Positions 26,560 through 41,500 of a DNA stretch of 64,000 nucleotides are shown here, in pieces. Location of the stretch: NCBI RefSeq assembly GCF_030936135.1, contig NC_082606.1, positions 5,217,255 through 5,281,254 on the forward strand. Reading direction: 5' to 3'. The notes beneath the pieces were generated by a model. It did no database searches. It was not told the origin of the DNA and saw nothing but the letters and a program-made list of their open reading frames with translations. Both the position numbers and the translations under genes were made by a program. Numbering within the stretch: position 1 is the first letter of the stretch; the number at the start of each line of letters is the position of its first letter. This DNA comes from Gavia stellata (Eukaryota > Chordata > Aves > Gaviiformes > Gaviidae).

Positions 26560-29500
26560 GTAAAGTCTTTCAGCTTTCTATTTTATTATCACTTGTAATT
26601 TCCGGCAGCTAATGTATGCAGAAAACTGTCATATTTTAATTATTACTATTTCAATAGCATGCTCTAAGTTGTATATTGCTGCAGTCTGCAGTTGTTGGAG
26701 TTAGTATCCTTATTTCAATTTCTCAGAATAGGTATTCTGATATATACAGGAAAAAGGAATTTGTCCTCTGATTTAGTTTGCGTTACAGACTTCTTGCATG
26801 GTCAGTATGCCTTGCTTTGTGATCTTTTTGTTTCTCATAGAATGAAGCAGAGACTGGCCCTTCTCAGAGTTAGTGGAAGCATCACACCTTTCCCTCTGCC
26901 CTGTTTATTTTTAAACCAGAGAAAAAGAATGCAATCCCTGTGAAGCGCCCCACATACTAGACATTATTCTCTTACATTTAATCAGCACCAGTTTCAAGAG
27001 GTCAGCGCTTCTCACTCTCTTTTTAGGAGTTAATATTCATCTATTCAAGCTGATTATAATCAATTTTCATCCATTCAAGCTAATTATAATCCACCTAGTG
27101 TGATTATAGGATATGAGAGAGAATAATTGTAAAGGGATGTGTGAGAGGACTTACTCAGCACATATATTCATGGGACGAAAATCCTGAAGGCTCAAGCATA
27201 ATCCAGAGCAGTCAGCTTCATATAGAGCTCTGCCAAGACAAGCATTTTACCTGTTTTTTTGCATGAGCTACATAAGGGGTGGAATTCAAAATTTTAAGGT
27301 CACCTTCTTATTTTGGGCATATATCCTCTGAAAATGGCTATATTCTCTAGCAGAATCTCCCACCTGAAGGGCAGATGTTCCTAGAGCTTGGTGCTTTCCA
27401 GAATAACAGAACAAAGCTTGGTGCTTTCCAGGTGCTTTCTCTGACAACACAGAAGGTTTGGAAGTGAAAGGATGTGTCGAAAGATATGTCTTATGATACG
27501 TCCTGAGAGGAATGCTGGAGAATTCCTATCTTAGAATTAGACACCCAGTACCAAGAAATGGCAAGAGCTGCAGCATATGCCTGTCTCTGACATCTTCCCA
27601 TGTCAGAGACACAACTAACGTAGATTATCACAACTAAAACCATTCCCACTTTCCCAGCTCCCAAAGCATTGGAAACGTATTTGTTCCCTGGATATTGATC
27701 AGTGAACCACAGACACGCTGGCTCTAGGAACCACCTCTGCCATACGAGGGCATGTAACTGTGTTACTCATCTGCACTCACTCCAACATGAACAAAGAGGC
27801 AGGAGAGTGCTCACAGGTACAGAGCTGTTGATAGTTCCCTTCTAGATGTGGATCAGATACTCTGTTGACTCTCCTCCAATTTTGGGAGACTGTGTGACAG
27901 TCTGCCTCATCCTCATTTCATTATCAAGAAGAATAAGGGTAACAGCACCCTTGCCTACAGTCTGAGGATGGCAGCAAATCACTTTTGCAGCTCTACATGT
28001 TCATTCAGACAAAATCAAGAAGATTCTGCCATCTGGTCATCTATTCATCTCCTGATCTAAGTTAGATGAAATAAGCATTAAATGTGCCTCAGCCCTACCT
28101 ACACTAGTTGCTATTATTGTGCTTATCAGTAAAGCCATACCGGCAGTGAACTGCAGATGATCAAAATGCTCACAGGCTAAGGAAAATTTCACTTCGCAAA
28201 AGACTTTAAGCTTTCATTTATTTTTGTTTCAATTGGCATAAACACCAAAAATATTGAAAATCTTTGAAATTGACTCTTTTAAGGTTGTTCTAGATTATAA
28301 AAATCATAGTTTTCACACTTCATACACATTTTAATGAGCTGTAAGAGCATGAGCAGAGAGCAGCTATTGTAGTTAAGCCAGTATTTCTTCAAACCCTGCT
28401 CAGATGAGGATGTGGCCGTTTCTAAAACCTGTTGACAGTCAGCTGCTATCTTCACGCAAGTTTTACCTACAGAATGAGCAGAGGACACAAGCACCCCCAA
28501 AAAAATTCAGTAAGAGATAATCCTGTGAAGAGAGAAGGGGAGAGGAGAATGAGGTTTCTCATCTTGAAATCTAAGACAGTGCATGAATTCTTCTATGCGA
28601 GGAACCTGGGGACTTCAGCCAGGATGATTACACAGACCTCGTTTTGAAAATTTCAGTGTAAAAGAACAGGCACACTGGTACTAACGAACTGGAAGCAGAG
28701 AGCTTAGTGTCCCCAGCACATATCAATACAAAAGAGCTAAGTGCAGCTGTTTTGCACATCTCTACAAATTAATCCCAAACGTTTCACATCACATTCTTTG
28801 GAGAAGAGCTGTATCTGTGACCACGCTTCAGAGTACAAGAAATACAGCCAAGAATCATGTACTGAGCAGACATGTGCATGTACGGATAAATATTTGCCTG
28901 CATGCATGCATGCACACACAGGCACACTAAGTGTTTGCAAGACTTGTAATTCAGGATTGTTTTCTAAGCAGAAATAAAATTAAATTTGCGGAGAGTAAAG
29001 ATCTGTGTTAGCCTGATAACAAAAAGCTGTTCAGGTCTGTCAGGACAAGCATCTGTAATTACACAGCAAGCTGAATGAATGTAAATAGGTTTCAGGACCA
29101 AAAAAAAAAACAAAACCATATTTTAAAAAAGCATTTAATAAGTCAAGACATTTCCAAAGACATGCAGAGACACTGTCCCAAGTTCAGTTCCTTAAGCAAT
29201 GGATTAATAGTGATCATTTTAACACTCACTCAAGCCCCCAGGATTCTCTGAGTTATATGGGTTCGTGTATCATACTCCCTTTTTTCAAAGTCCACCTATT
29301 CCTATCTGTTTCAGTTGGCAAATCCCAGAGCTGCTACAGAAATGACTGTCCATCATTTCTCAGTGTAGCAACTGGCAATCCACTGATGTTTTTCAAACTC
29401 CTTAACTAGGTGAGGGGGTTCATTATAGCTATAACCCATTTATATTCCTTAGTTTCCTAACCAGAAAAAAAATCAGAGTTGTACCTACATACAGAGTCTG

Positions 29501-32500
29501 TGGCTATTCTACCAAAAAAAGAAAAAAAAAGACTGACCGAAGTTTCACTCCAGGATTTAAATGACCACAAGAAAGTCAAGCCCTATGGGAAGGATCACAG
29601 GGATAATTATAGTTATAATTGGGGTGAGAAGGGTTCGTAATCTTTGAAAGCCTCTATATTTTGCTCAACATCTGGGGCTAGAAAGACAAATAAAAGTATT
29701 GCAAAATTCAGTGCATGGGTTTAAGTGGCAATTTGTTTCTTTACAGAGTAAGTTCAATTTCAAATATTCACAGTAATATTTCCTTTGTCTTTAAACAGGG
29801 TCAAAGTGGTCTTATATTGGTAAGTACTAACTAATTTGTACATACTAAGTTGTGGCTTTGTTCTGTATTTTAAGGACAACATGCCAAATGTCTGGTGAGA
29901 ACCTACAGGGTTCACTATCTTTACCCAGGTTTGGATCTGGCCTATTGTCTTAAAAACTGTTATTCATCCATCAGGTTTCATGTCTGGGTGATTGAGAGTC
30001 AGTTATTGGGTTCTAAATTGCCTTGCAGAATGACACGAACTTCAGCAGACTAAGACTGGCCCTACAACTGCAGAGGTTCCCCAAAGCTCTCTGTTTCCCC
30101 ACCAGCCACAGACCAGCAGCACATTTCAGCGTAGTTCTGCAAAGAGCATACTTCTCCCTACCCACACGGGTCTTCATTTTTAAGTAGAGTCAGAGTTCAG
30201 CAAGTCACCTGTATCATGTTACTGAAGACTCAGCTCCCTGAAAAACCCAGCACTGACAAGGTAGAATAAATCATACTTAGAAAAGCAGTGTTATTTTGTA
30301 CACTAGTCCTTTAAGTCGGCTATGAACCCAGAACGATCTCAAGGCTGCTCAGCAAGAAGAATTATCTAGACATTTTCTTTTGATTGAGCAAATCCTCTGG
30401 CCAGTTATTTCCCCATTCAGAGTAGTGTTTTATATGCCACATGCCCACAGAGAAGTAGGCGCTACTGAGAATCTCAGCAAAAAACACTTGTTCTTGAGCC
30501 TTTGGTGCTGCTCCAAAACAACACAAAGAACCTCTGAGATTGAACTTGCTGCTAATAACTACTCCCTTTGGCTGTGCTCCAGTTTGCCTGACTCGCTTCA
30601 CGTAAGGAAAAGCTGTGCTCCAGTTTACCTGACTGGCTTCACATAAGCAAAAGGAAAACTGTCAGTTGCATGTCTATAGGTATTAATCTAACTACCAGTA
30701 TGCGTACATGTAATTCACATTCTCATTAGGAAAAAAAACTTGACACAGTTTGAATAACAAAAGCCTGGGTTTTCCACCTTGACAGCAGCCATCAGTTGAA
30801 CCTAACCCTGCCGGGCAGTAAGGAAAACAAGACTTCTTTTACTACCATCAAAGTAGAAGTTTTGCCCTCCTTCCCAGGGTAATGCTTGTTTAAATTAGTT
30901 ACTTCTCCCTTTCTGGGAATTTGAGTACCAGTGTTTATTTCAGAGTATGTTATTCTCAGTGCCCAACTTCATCAATTCCTGTTAAGCACTTTCATACTGC
31001 AGTCTGATTTCTAATATGTACTGGTGGACAGAGGGAAGGTTCACAAAACAAATTCTTATTTTTTTCCTTCAACCACTGATTTTCAAATATATCTAGAGAA
31101 ACATATAAAAACAACTTCAAAAAATTAAAGTCACAACTGAACTTGTACAGAATAGTTCTTTTCATATACCTGGAAAAAAGCAGAGGTAGAACATTGGTCT
31201 GCACAGAGAAAAACGGCAATTAGAGATACTGAAGTCAGCCAGAAAAGAGCCTCTCCATACTCTCCTACTGATCCTGGTTCCTTATGGCAGCCTACAGCTT
31301 CCACCATTTACCTTTATCCCTGCAACACTTTGCAATGCCTCCCACTAAAATTACGCCAACAGGAAGGGAAAGAAAGTCAAGCTATTATAATCACAGTGCA
31401 GACTGATGTCAAGATGAGGGTCAAGGTACAAGACTAAGCATGGAAGAGAAACCCAGGTGCTGATTGTCAATGAGAGTTCTATTTGTGCAGTACAACAATA
31501 TGTAAAACTGAATGTTGATATAGCGCTAGCAGCTCAGGGCATGGTGGCAAAGCAAGATGACACTGCATGTGATTAGGCCTTATCTTTTCAGCGCAAGCCT
31601 TCTGAAGAAATGAGGATTTGGCTTGGCTATAACGGAAGCTACTGCATTAGATACAATAAAGGCTAAACCTCTCCTCTGTTTGCCTCTTCCTTAGCCAAGC
31701 TGCAGTGATGCTATCTGTTCTTCCTGATTTCACTACTCTTGTATACAGCCCAAGAAAAAGTGCCTGGAAGAAACAGCACAGGCCAGTAAGCTGGGGCATG
31801 AGCCCTCAGCCTCCTCTGACACAGGCTTGCTTTGTGTCCTCTGATGGGAACAAAAGAATTGTTCCGATGCCCCATAGCTCAGGGCAGCACATGCATGCAG
31901 CTTTTGGCAATGTTGCTATGTGTCTGGAAGGTGCAGGCCTGAAGTCCTATGCCCTAGAAGAGAATTGGTAGAATTGGAGAGCTGGGCTTCAATTCTCTGG
32001 ATTCTGGCATTCTGCTTCTGTAATGTAAGAGGGCTGGAATGAAATCAAAGAACCAGAATCACTCTTTTGAGAGTGGACAAGCAGCTACAATGGAGAAGAC
32101 CAGCTTTACAGCCAAGTTTAAAGTAATAGTGCCAAGGGGAATTATTAACATGCATGTGAGGAGACAACTTCACGCTACAACGTAGACACAAGAAATGTTG
32201 TTAACAGACACCAAGCTAATTGAACTTGCGAACTCTTTAGTTTTACTGTTGCCAAATACTCCAATGAGGTGCTGAGAACCTGTGCTAAAACCCCTCCACT
32301 TCCCCTTAGGAAATGCCAGCTTTAGTGAACATACTAGAACATGTCCAAAATTTCTCATACAGCACTTGAATGGAGTAGCAGGGATAGCTAGAGCCCTTGG
32401 CAATTCCTCTATCTCACAAACTTCCCTCTGGACACATATGTGGAGGATAGACACATATTGGATATGTGTACACAGAATGGTATGACTGAGCTCTGTCTGC

Positions 32501-35500
32501 CTGTGCTCTGAGCGAAATGGAAACCACGCGGTCATGTTACCGTGGCTGGGGGCCTGGACTCTCAGCCTTCACTATTAACTCAGCCTTGGGCTAACGGCAG
32601 CTATACAGCTTCCAGCTGGCTGAAAACAGGGCAGAGTGCTCTGCCTGGCTGCAAAAATACCACAGACATTCCCTGTGTTACTGATCCAATCCATTTTACT
32701 ACATTAGTTTACTTCAGATCAAGAGAACGTGGATACCTCGTGAGAAGCTCAAGCAACATGAATATTAATTGGTCATCAGAGCAAAAGTCTGCTGGTAACA
32801 CTGGTGTCTCACAGGCCTGTTTTAATCTTTTTTTAAGTCAGCCAATATACACATCCTGGGAGCAGACACCACTGTTGTTCCTAAGGGAACATCTGTCCTG
32901 CATTACCCAGCAGTGCTAGGGCTGTGGGGCTGGCTGAAGGCTTAGGCTTGGAAAGCTAAAAGCTGTGAAAGGAGATGATACAACGGGCGCATGCAGCCAC
33001 AGTGCCAAGGGTATTTTGCTCAGCTCACTGTGCAGCTGGGCCACAAGACTGTCCAAAGAATTATTACTACTTTATTTACAGACATCTTTCATAAAATAGC
33101 CATGAAGGCACAGCCAGGCTTAGGGTTATTTACACCATGGTAGGGAAACATGGTCCTGGAAACTCATGTAAAAGAAGGCAGCCCACAAGCTGCATTTGAG
33201 CAACCTGTGTTTGCACTCCCTACAGCAGAAGGTGTTTGTGGCTGCATTGGGAGCGGTGGTAGCAGGAGGGGTCCTACTTCCACCCACATCAACAGCTCCG
33301 TACATTAATTTACTCACTGCAACAGCTGAACAGTAGTGTTGGGTGGGTAGGACAGACCCATGGCACTATTACTGCTCTGCTCACGCAGTCCTGACGGGAT
33401 CCTCATAGCAGCAAACATCATCTGAGATGCCTGGGTGTGCTGGTTTTGGCTGGGATAATTTTCTTCCTAGTAGCTAGTATGGGGCTGTGTTTTGGATTTG
33501 TGCTGAAAACAGTGTTGATACACAGAGATGTTTTAGTTACTGCTAAGCAGTGCTTACACAGAGTCAAGGCCTTTTCTGCTTCTCACACTGCCCCACCAGC
33601 AAGTAGGCTGGGAGTGCACAAGAAGTTGGGAGGGGACACAGCCATGACAGCTGACCCCAACTGACCAAAGGGATATCCCATACTATATGATGTCATGCTT
33701 AGTATATAAACTAGGGGGAAAACTGGCCGGGGGACCACTGATTGGGCTGGGCATCAGTCAGAGGGTGGTGAGCAATTGTTTTCATTTGCATCACTTGCCT
33801 TTCTTGTTTGTTGTTGTTGTTATTTTCCTTTTCATTACAATTTTTATTATTGTTATAATTATTATTACTATTTTATTTTATTTCATTTCACTTACTAAAC
33901 TGTTCTTATCTCAACCCATGAGCTTTCTCACTTTTACTTTTCCAATTCTCTCCCCCATCCTGCTGGGGCAGGAGGGGAGTAAGCGAGCAGCTGTGTGGTG
34001 TTTAGTTGCCAGCTGGGCTTAAACCAAGACACTGGGTCTTTCCCTTTGTCACGTATGTTGTTACAAAAGGAGGAAATTAACTACTAAGGTATTTTTGCAA
34101 TACTTCTTACGTTAATACCTTTCGGGACTTGTAGTACAGGCCAATCTTAATATATTCACATGCTATTCTTTATTCAGTAGTGATCAGACAGAGCCTTTGT
34201 AAACACAATGTGATTTCCACTGAATTTATCTGAATGTGCTGGCACAGAAAAAGGAAAATCTGGTTCACAATCAATCATGCATTTTCAACAGAGCTAGCTG
34301 AGAAATGCCTTCCAGCTGTGTGGTTTATCTACCATGGAAATCTCAATTTCACATATGCAAACCCAAGCTGCAGTGACCTCAGCTCTTTGAGACAGGAGTT
34401 TTGAGGCACTGAAATTAGGAAAGATACATGGCAGAATTTCTAGAAGAACTGGGTTTGTACCAAAAAAAGGTTTTCTGTTTGGTTTGGTTGGGTTTTTTTA
34501 ATAGAGCAGGAGTGAGAAACAAGCAAAAACTGCTGTAGCTTAGAGGCCTGTGAGTGGAGTTGCAGATTTATGTCAAGGAAAGGATAACTGCTAGTAAAAA
34601 TCAAGGTACGTAAAGACTGCAATAACTACATCATTTTATAGAAAAGACGAAAGTTTCCCTTCTGAACTGATGATGTTGGTGTGGAAGTTCCCATACTCTG
34701 CTGCCAACTCTTAAGGCCATTCAATTCATCCAAACATAGTACTGAAAAAGTGAGTGGTACTTCATGACACGGTTTCCACTGGCTAGGACTAGACTTCTGT
34801 TTTATGCACCAATTAAAAATTACCTATTTAATTATCAAGTCTCCAAACCTATGATATGTAATATATTAAAGTCTTCTTGCAAACTCACTATCTTATCAAT
34901 GCACAGAAACCCCAAACCTTTTAAAATTACTGAAGTCTTTTTACGATAAAGACTTATCACCAATTTTTCTGACACTACTGTAGTCTTAGCTCCCTGGAAA
35001 GTGTTAAATTTCAGTGTCATTGTCTTGCACATCAAGTTTCAACCTCAAGAAACTGTAATTTCCTGGTATATCCTGATATATATTTTCCTCGGAAATATTT
35101 TTCAGTATGTATATCCCACAGTATGGAATTTATGCTCTTCTGAATGGATATGTTATTTGCCAAAACATATGTAGAGGGTAGTATCCAGTCTTCTATAATG
35201 TCAGCATGTCATTTATTAGCTTTTAAAAAGAATTTCAATAACTTCAAGATAATACCATGAACATCTATGAGGAGAGAAATTAATGTGATTGGCAGCAAAC
35301 TGGAGTCAAAGATGTAAGTTACAGCAATATCAAGGCCTGTTTATACTGAAAAGCACTGACTGAGTCTGAGTATCCACACTGCAAACAGTGTAATGTGCTA
35401 ACCTATGTCTTGAATAATCTTCAAGAGCTTTAACAAGGAAGTAAGTCTTTGAGCACCACAATTGAACTTGCCAATTCTGTCACATGCACTATGTTTAAGT

Positions 35501-38500
35501 CAGATTCACCTCCACTATCCATATCTCTGGAAACTGTCTTTCACATTAAAAAGTAAGCCTCTAACAATATTCCCCTGACTGTTAATTTTCCTACAGAAAA
35601 CATCTGAACTTGCTTTGCCACTGATGACCCGATCTAACATTAGATTTTGGCATTCACAATTCATGGAAGATGTTAAAATACTGGAGAGACTTCAAAGAAG
35701 CCACAAGGAATAGCATAGGATTGGAAAAGAAGCCTTCTAACCAAAGACTCAAGGAACTCAATCTATTTAGTTTAAGAGAAGTGAGAAACTATATCCTCTA
35801 CATTATAAGAACTTCAATGAGGAACAAAAGTATGCTAACAGGAGGCTCTTCAATTTCTAAGCAAAGGATTAAAAGCAATCACTATCTCAATTAAGTCAAA
35901 GCTAGACAAACTCGCAGTGAAAAGCAAGCTGCCAAGGAGAGTAATTATCCATTGGACACTAATGAAGTATCTTTTATCTGCAATGCTTAAAGAAAGAGTA
36001 GATGTATTTCTCCCTTTTGAAAGATATGGCCTCACTGAAGTAGAAATTAATCCATGGAGGTCCAATGGCCTGTGTTATACAGATGAGGCTGGGTGATTCC
36101 AAAAGACCTTCCTGCCTTAGAAAGAATCACGATGAGTCAAGGAAAAACACAAGTTGCAAGTACCTCTTTTGGTATTTAAATCCAAATGGTCTCAGCTTAC
36201 AGCTTGTGAACAGCTGCTAGCTATTAATGTGTAATTAAATCAAAGGCACAATTAAAAGTCTCTTGATACTCTATATTCTTTGTAGATCCTACCTATGGCA
36301 AAATACTGAGATGAAGAAAAGTTTCACCACAGTTTGTGCAAGTTATTGCAGGTCAAATTATCATAACACCTTCCATTTTTGCAAGTTAGCTTTTCACTGT
36401 GGGTTATGCAATATTGCTAGATAGAGCCAGACAGTTTATATGATAAGGAGAAGTTTATAAGGGTCTGGCTTTCGTGTGTACTGAAAGGTATGGAAACTTT
36501 CCTCTGCCAACATGAAGTCACTTCTTTCAGCAATTCTCTTCAGAAGGCTGGAATAGCTGCATTACTGTGCATATGCTGTTACTTCCATAAGGAAAAGTAA
36601 TTCATGTCAGTGAATAATCCAAATATTGTCACAGATCCAAACTCTACTTGTCACGCTTGTGGGCTCTGAAGAGAGACAATACCATCACGAGAGGGTCAGA
36701 GGCACTGTGGCTGGCTGTGGTGCTGCTGCCTGCAGGCCTAACCTGGTGAGCTACCAGCCCTGCAGTTCCCCAAGAGTGTAACATCAACATCAACAGCAGT
36801 TGAGATTGTCAAAAACTTGAGGGGCGGTAAAGTGTCTCTGTGTGAGATTTCTGTTGGCATTTGGCCCTGTCCTATCTAATGGCACACTGGAAAGATGAAA
36901 TTAATTTAAAAAAAAAGAAAGTCTTACAAATTCAGAAAAGGCTCCTTTTCCAAATTTTGGGTGAAGGCTGAAACAGGGGAGTTTTTATATTAATTGCATA
37001 GTTAAGGCTTGACAAATGTGTCTCTTTGTTAATTTGCACAGGTCCTGACGGAGAGAAGGCCTGGCCAAAGAAATACCCATTTTGTGGAGGAGTATTCCAG
37101 TCACCAATAGATTTCCACAAAGATATTCTCCAGTATGATTCTAATCTCTTGCCTTTAGAATTCATAGGCTATAATGTGCCCTCCACTGACCAGTTTACAT
37201 TGACCAACAATGGTCATTCAGGTAAGGGAGCTCAATGACAGCAAGGGATTGTGAAGGAAAGAGTTGCTGGAGCTTGCGTTTCTTTATTTCCTGGGTGAAC
37301 TACTTTGAAATTAAGATGAAATTAAGCTGCGATCATGAAGCCTTCACATCAGCATACCTACATCTAGAGAACAGGCTAGGGAAACTTGGGAATGTACTAA
37401 GTACAAAAGGATTCGCAGTAAGCCGAATTGACTGTGGTTTTTAAATAAACTCTAGGCATGTCAGAATTAATTCTTGAGCTTTTCTTATTACTTTGGTTGG
37501 AGTGCTCCAAAACAGAAACAGACTTTGTGATTCTGTTAAAAAGAGAGAAACTGATAAAATATGGATGCAATGGGTCTCTGACATTCCAGTCTAATCAAAG
37601 CAGCTCAGCTGAATTACGTGAGGGAGGGGGGAAGGAAAAAAAAAAAAGCTAGGAGCACCATTCTGGTCCTTTGAGTTGAGATAGAAACCTCTTTAGTGTA
37701 AGATAAGACAGATAGATAAAAGGACAGAAAAATAATTAGAAATAGCATACAAACATGCCCTCCAGTGTAGTACTAAACCAAAGTGTCAGAAGCGTAGATA
37801 AAAGCAGAGAAGATGCAGCCTCATAAAGGTCTACTATACTGACTCAATATATACAACACCAGTAAGCTAGTTCCACCATTTTTTGTTCCTTCCTGAAACA
37901 TTTGAAGACATAGAAATAAGAACAGTTATAAGGCCCTCCTTCTTTGCATCCTCTTCTATTGCATAAGCATCAAAAGAACCCATGCTGTAAAATGGCCTCT
38001 GCCTCTGCTCTTCTCTGGCATGCTTGGTTAAAAGATGCCCAACATGCAAACATCTCTTTTTTTGCCTCACTCTTTCAGTGGGGTAAACCTGCTCTGTAGA
38101 ACATCATAAGCCCATCTTTCAGTAAGGGCCGACCTCTTAGAGCACGGTTCCTAGTTTTCCTCTTGATCAATTTCTCCATCAAAACCAGGTTGCTTTAGAC
38201 TAGGAATGGCTGGAACACCCTTTCCTTGTGAACCTTTTTTTCCTAAGAGCCTTTCTTGGTCCTGAGTGAAAGATTGTACTCTCACAGTTGAATGTATTAG
38301 ACTGATGTAAGTGACAGGCAACGGGCAGAGAAAGAAACATTGTCATTGTGGACTTTAACAATGCCAGAGAGCAGGTGGAGAAAAAAGAACAACACTGAGA
38401 GCCTGTCCCTCACATAATAGTTACACAGGTAAAAGCAAATTCCTCGTAGAGCCTACATCACTAAAACTGTCAGATCTTGCCCCTAAAACAAGAAGTTCAA

Positions 38501-41500
38501 CTACTTCCTAATGAAAGCCAAGACAAAAATATATCCCCCCCCTCAGTAAAAATGGGAATTCACTTCTAAGGTCAGTGCCCTCCTAGAAAGCAGGGGACAC
38601 GCAACCCACTCTAGAAACCTCACTCAGATACAAACCTTAATTGCTCTGAGTAATGAAAAATTAGCCTCTGTTAGAGTGATCATTACACCAGCTGGTGCTA
38701 TCTTCTCTTATGGCCAGACAGGAAACAGTAGGATGCTTAGTATTGTGGTATCAGTCATTCCTACATGTAATTAATGTGCTTCACCGGCCAGCTAATCCAG
38801 ATACAATTACCTACTTCAGCTAGACTGAAAACAGCAGAGCTCAAAAAAAGCTTTTTAGCACTAGCATAAAAATACATAGGTTTGCAGCTGTTCCTTCATT
38901 AAGGTTTTGAGCCATGTTTCCTCTGCAAAACATGTCTGGGACACTCCAGAAACAAACTGTATTCACACTGGAAAATAATAAAGATAAATTGCAAAGAAAT
39001 TGATCTGTTCTTTACATAAACCGTTGCTTTATGAAGTACCAAACTGCTCAAGTGAACAACTCAGTTTCTGCTGAGTTGAGAATTACTACTGTAATTTCTA
39101 CACAAAAAAAAAAAACCCAGCCTGTCTTCCAACACTGGAGAGCATTAGTGAGCAGAAGGGAGGGTAATGCATACAAAGGTCTCCCTCCAGCATGTCAAGA
39201 GAGGAAACACTAGTTCTTAAGGCCTGTGATTATCCTGCTGCTTGACATCAACGTGATATACTTAGACACAGTATTTTTATTTGCCCTGTGCTTGAAAGCT
39301 GTGGTATCATTTGCTCCCATCTGGTTTTGGTCTGCTTACAGTGAAAATGTATCTGTCGCCTACTATGTACATCAGAAACCTCCCATTTGAATACACCGCA
39401 TCTCAACTTCACCTACACTGGGGAAACAGAAACAAGTCAGAAGGCTCAGAGCACACAGTCAGTGGGAAGCATTTTGCAGCAGAGGTAAGACAAGCTCAGA
39501 TCAGGGAAAGAAACAAAAAAGGTTGGGCAGGTCCCATTGTTTCAAAGTGGGATCTTTATCTCTGGTATATGACTGTAAAAGGCTGCAAGGTTCTAATCCA
39601 AGTATTCACGGTCTGGGTATATACCAAAAAAATGCATTGTGCACTGCAAAAAGGATTGAATCCAATGTACTTTCATGAATATGCCACAAGTCAGGGAGTC
39701 AGAATTTAGGTTCTAAACTCAGGGCTGGCACTGGGTCTCTTCAGTAATTTCAAGCAAATTGCTAGATATTTGACACCTTGGTTCTTCCCTGTAAACCAGG
39801 TATATATTTTAGCTGCACGACATTTCTTCTCTGTGTACCTTTACTCACCTTCTTCTATCCAGTGAAGAACTATTTGTTATCTTTTCTAATCCTAAATTAT
39901 GGATTTGGGAATAGATTTCGAAAAGCAGTCTCAGTCGGCTATTTACCGCAAAACGATTAAAAGATAAATCAGTCAGAATAATTTGCTTGCATAACAGCAC
40001 TTGAGGAATCCGTTTCTTCTCTAGTTACATTTAACACCAGGTTTTGCATTCTAAATATTGGAGAGCCCCAAGAGTGCTAAGGCGCTACTTTTCCAGAAGT
40101 ACTTGTACTACAGTCAAGATGCCTTGAAGCTGAAGTGATTGATCCTTCCCCCCCGCCTTATGTAGTGGTGGTGGGGGTAACTCAGCTACAGTGGGGCTGG
40201 GAGTGGGAGCTGCAGGACCTTTTGCTTTTCTCGAAAAAGCTCTTACCACTACACCCAGAAATCACTGAAGGATCCCATTGCATTGTCTTAGCCTGAGGTG
40301 GCTGCACTGGTCCTTTTTAGCTGTGAAACAGAAATGTGAGCATGCCCCAGACGTTACCATAACATAGTATCTCCTTCTTTGTAGCTGCATATTGTACATT
40401 ATAACTCTGAGAAATATCCAGATATAACAGCAGCAATGGACAAAGCGGATGGACTGGCGGTTTTGGCTATTCTTCTTGAGGTAGGATGCAGGACTTTTTT
40501 TTTTTGGTTGTTTAGAATATGCTTTCAATCATTAAGTCATCAGAGACCTTTAATGTACAAAATTACCTAGATTATTTAGCAATGCTCTGGTTGAATAAAG
40601 GTTCTTTCACAAAAAAGGGCCAGATTCCAGCAGCACATACATAAACAGGAACAAATTTTAAGAAAAGAGAAATTCTGAATATTTGCTCATGTTTTTCAGC
40701 AAATTAACTTCAGCTATGTTAAATCCACTTTCGCATTCATTTACAAACTAAGGATTGGTAGAGTTTCTCAAACAACAGACAACGGTGAATTTCAAGCTCT
40801 CTTACTCAAAACTGCCTACTGTAGCATGAAGCAGTTTTAACACAGCAGAGAGGCATAGGCAGACACAACCCTGGCTTTGGCCACTATATGTAATTAGGAT
40901 TTGACCACAGCCTTCAGGTCTCAAACTTCCCAGATTCTTTGAATCACAGATTACAGTAAACAAGTACATTCAGTGCCCTTTTTAAGATGACAGAAGGACA
41001 GCTTTCCAATTTTGCCCTCTAAAGCCACACATACAAGCAACTAAAGATAATAATGATCTGAAAGATTTTTAGAAGCTTGTACGTATATAATTCTCCTTTT
41101 TCTTGAGGATTAAGCTTCCTCGATAAGATAACTATAAAGATGATTTTTGAATGTGACGACATTCTGCAGCATAAAAAAACCTGAAAGCACACAGGTTTTC
41201 ACATTTCCATCAAAAAAGTGAAAATGTTCTAGTTAGCAGACAAAGCTCTAAATCTCATTAATATTATCCAAGCTCACTTCCTAGCAGCTCTAAGACTTTG
41301 ACAATAATTTTATGTTAAATTTTAGTTCATTTGGAAGTTGCAGCTGTGAAAAGTGTCAGAGTATTGTATATTATGCTAGGGAATAATACTGGGATTCTGG
41401 GAAACAATGGAGATTAGGCCTCTGAAAAACCTTCAGACAGCTGGTGGCTATTACAGTTGATCCAAGGACACCAGTTTACTATGTCTGGTTGTCAGAGGAG

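Larger units (their letters stand above)
29820..37041 (+). other. CA12: CA12 intron 2
   Basis: Phase-1 intron of 7.2 kb holding the solo LTR (33436-34031), an old CR1 tail (about 35665-36130) and a 41-base tandem duplication (30571-30652). The rest is unremarkable AT-rich DNA. Confidence 0.8.

Noticed and set aside
33687-34022. 111-codon ORF with a long hydrophobic stretch that looks like a membrane protein
   Set aside because: It lies wholly inside the solo LTR. The hydrophobic run comes from its T-rich simple repeat.
35670-36065. Short ORFs at 35670-35894 (+) and 35850-36065 (-)
   Set aside because: They fall inside the CR1 3' tail, which is not coding.
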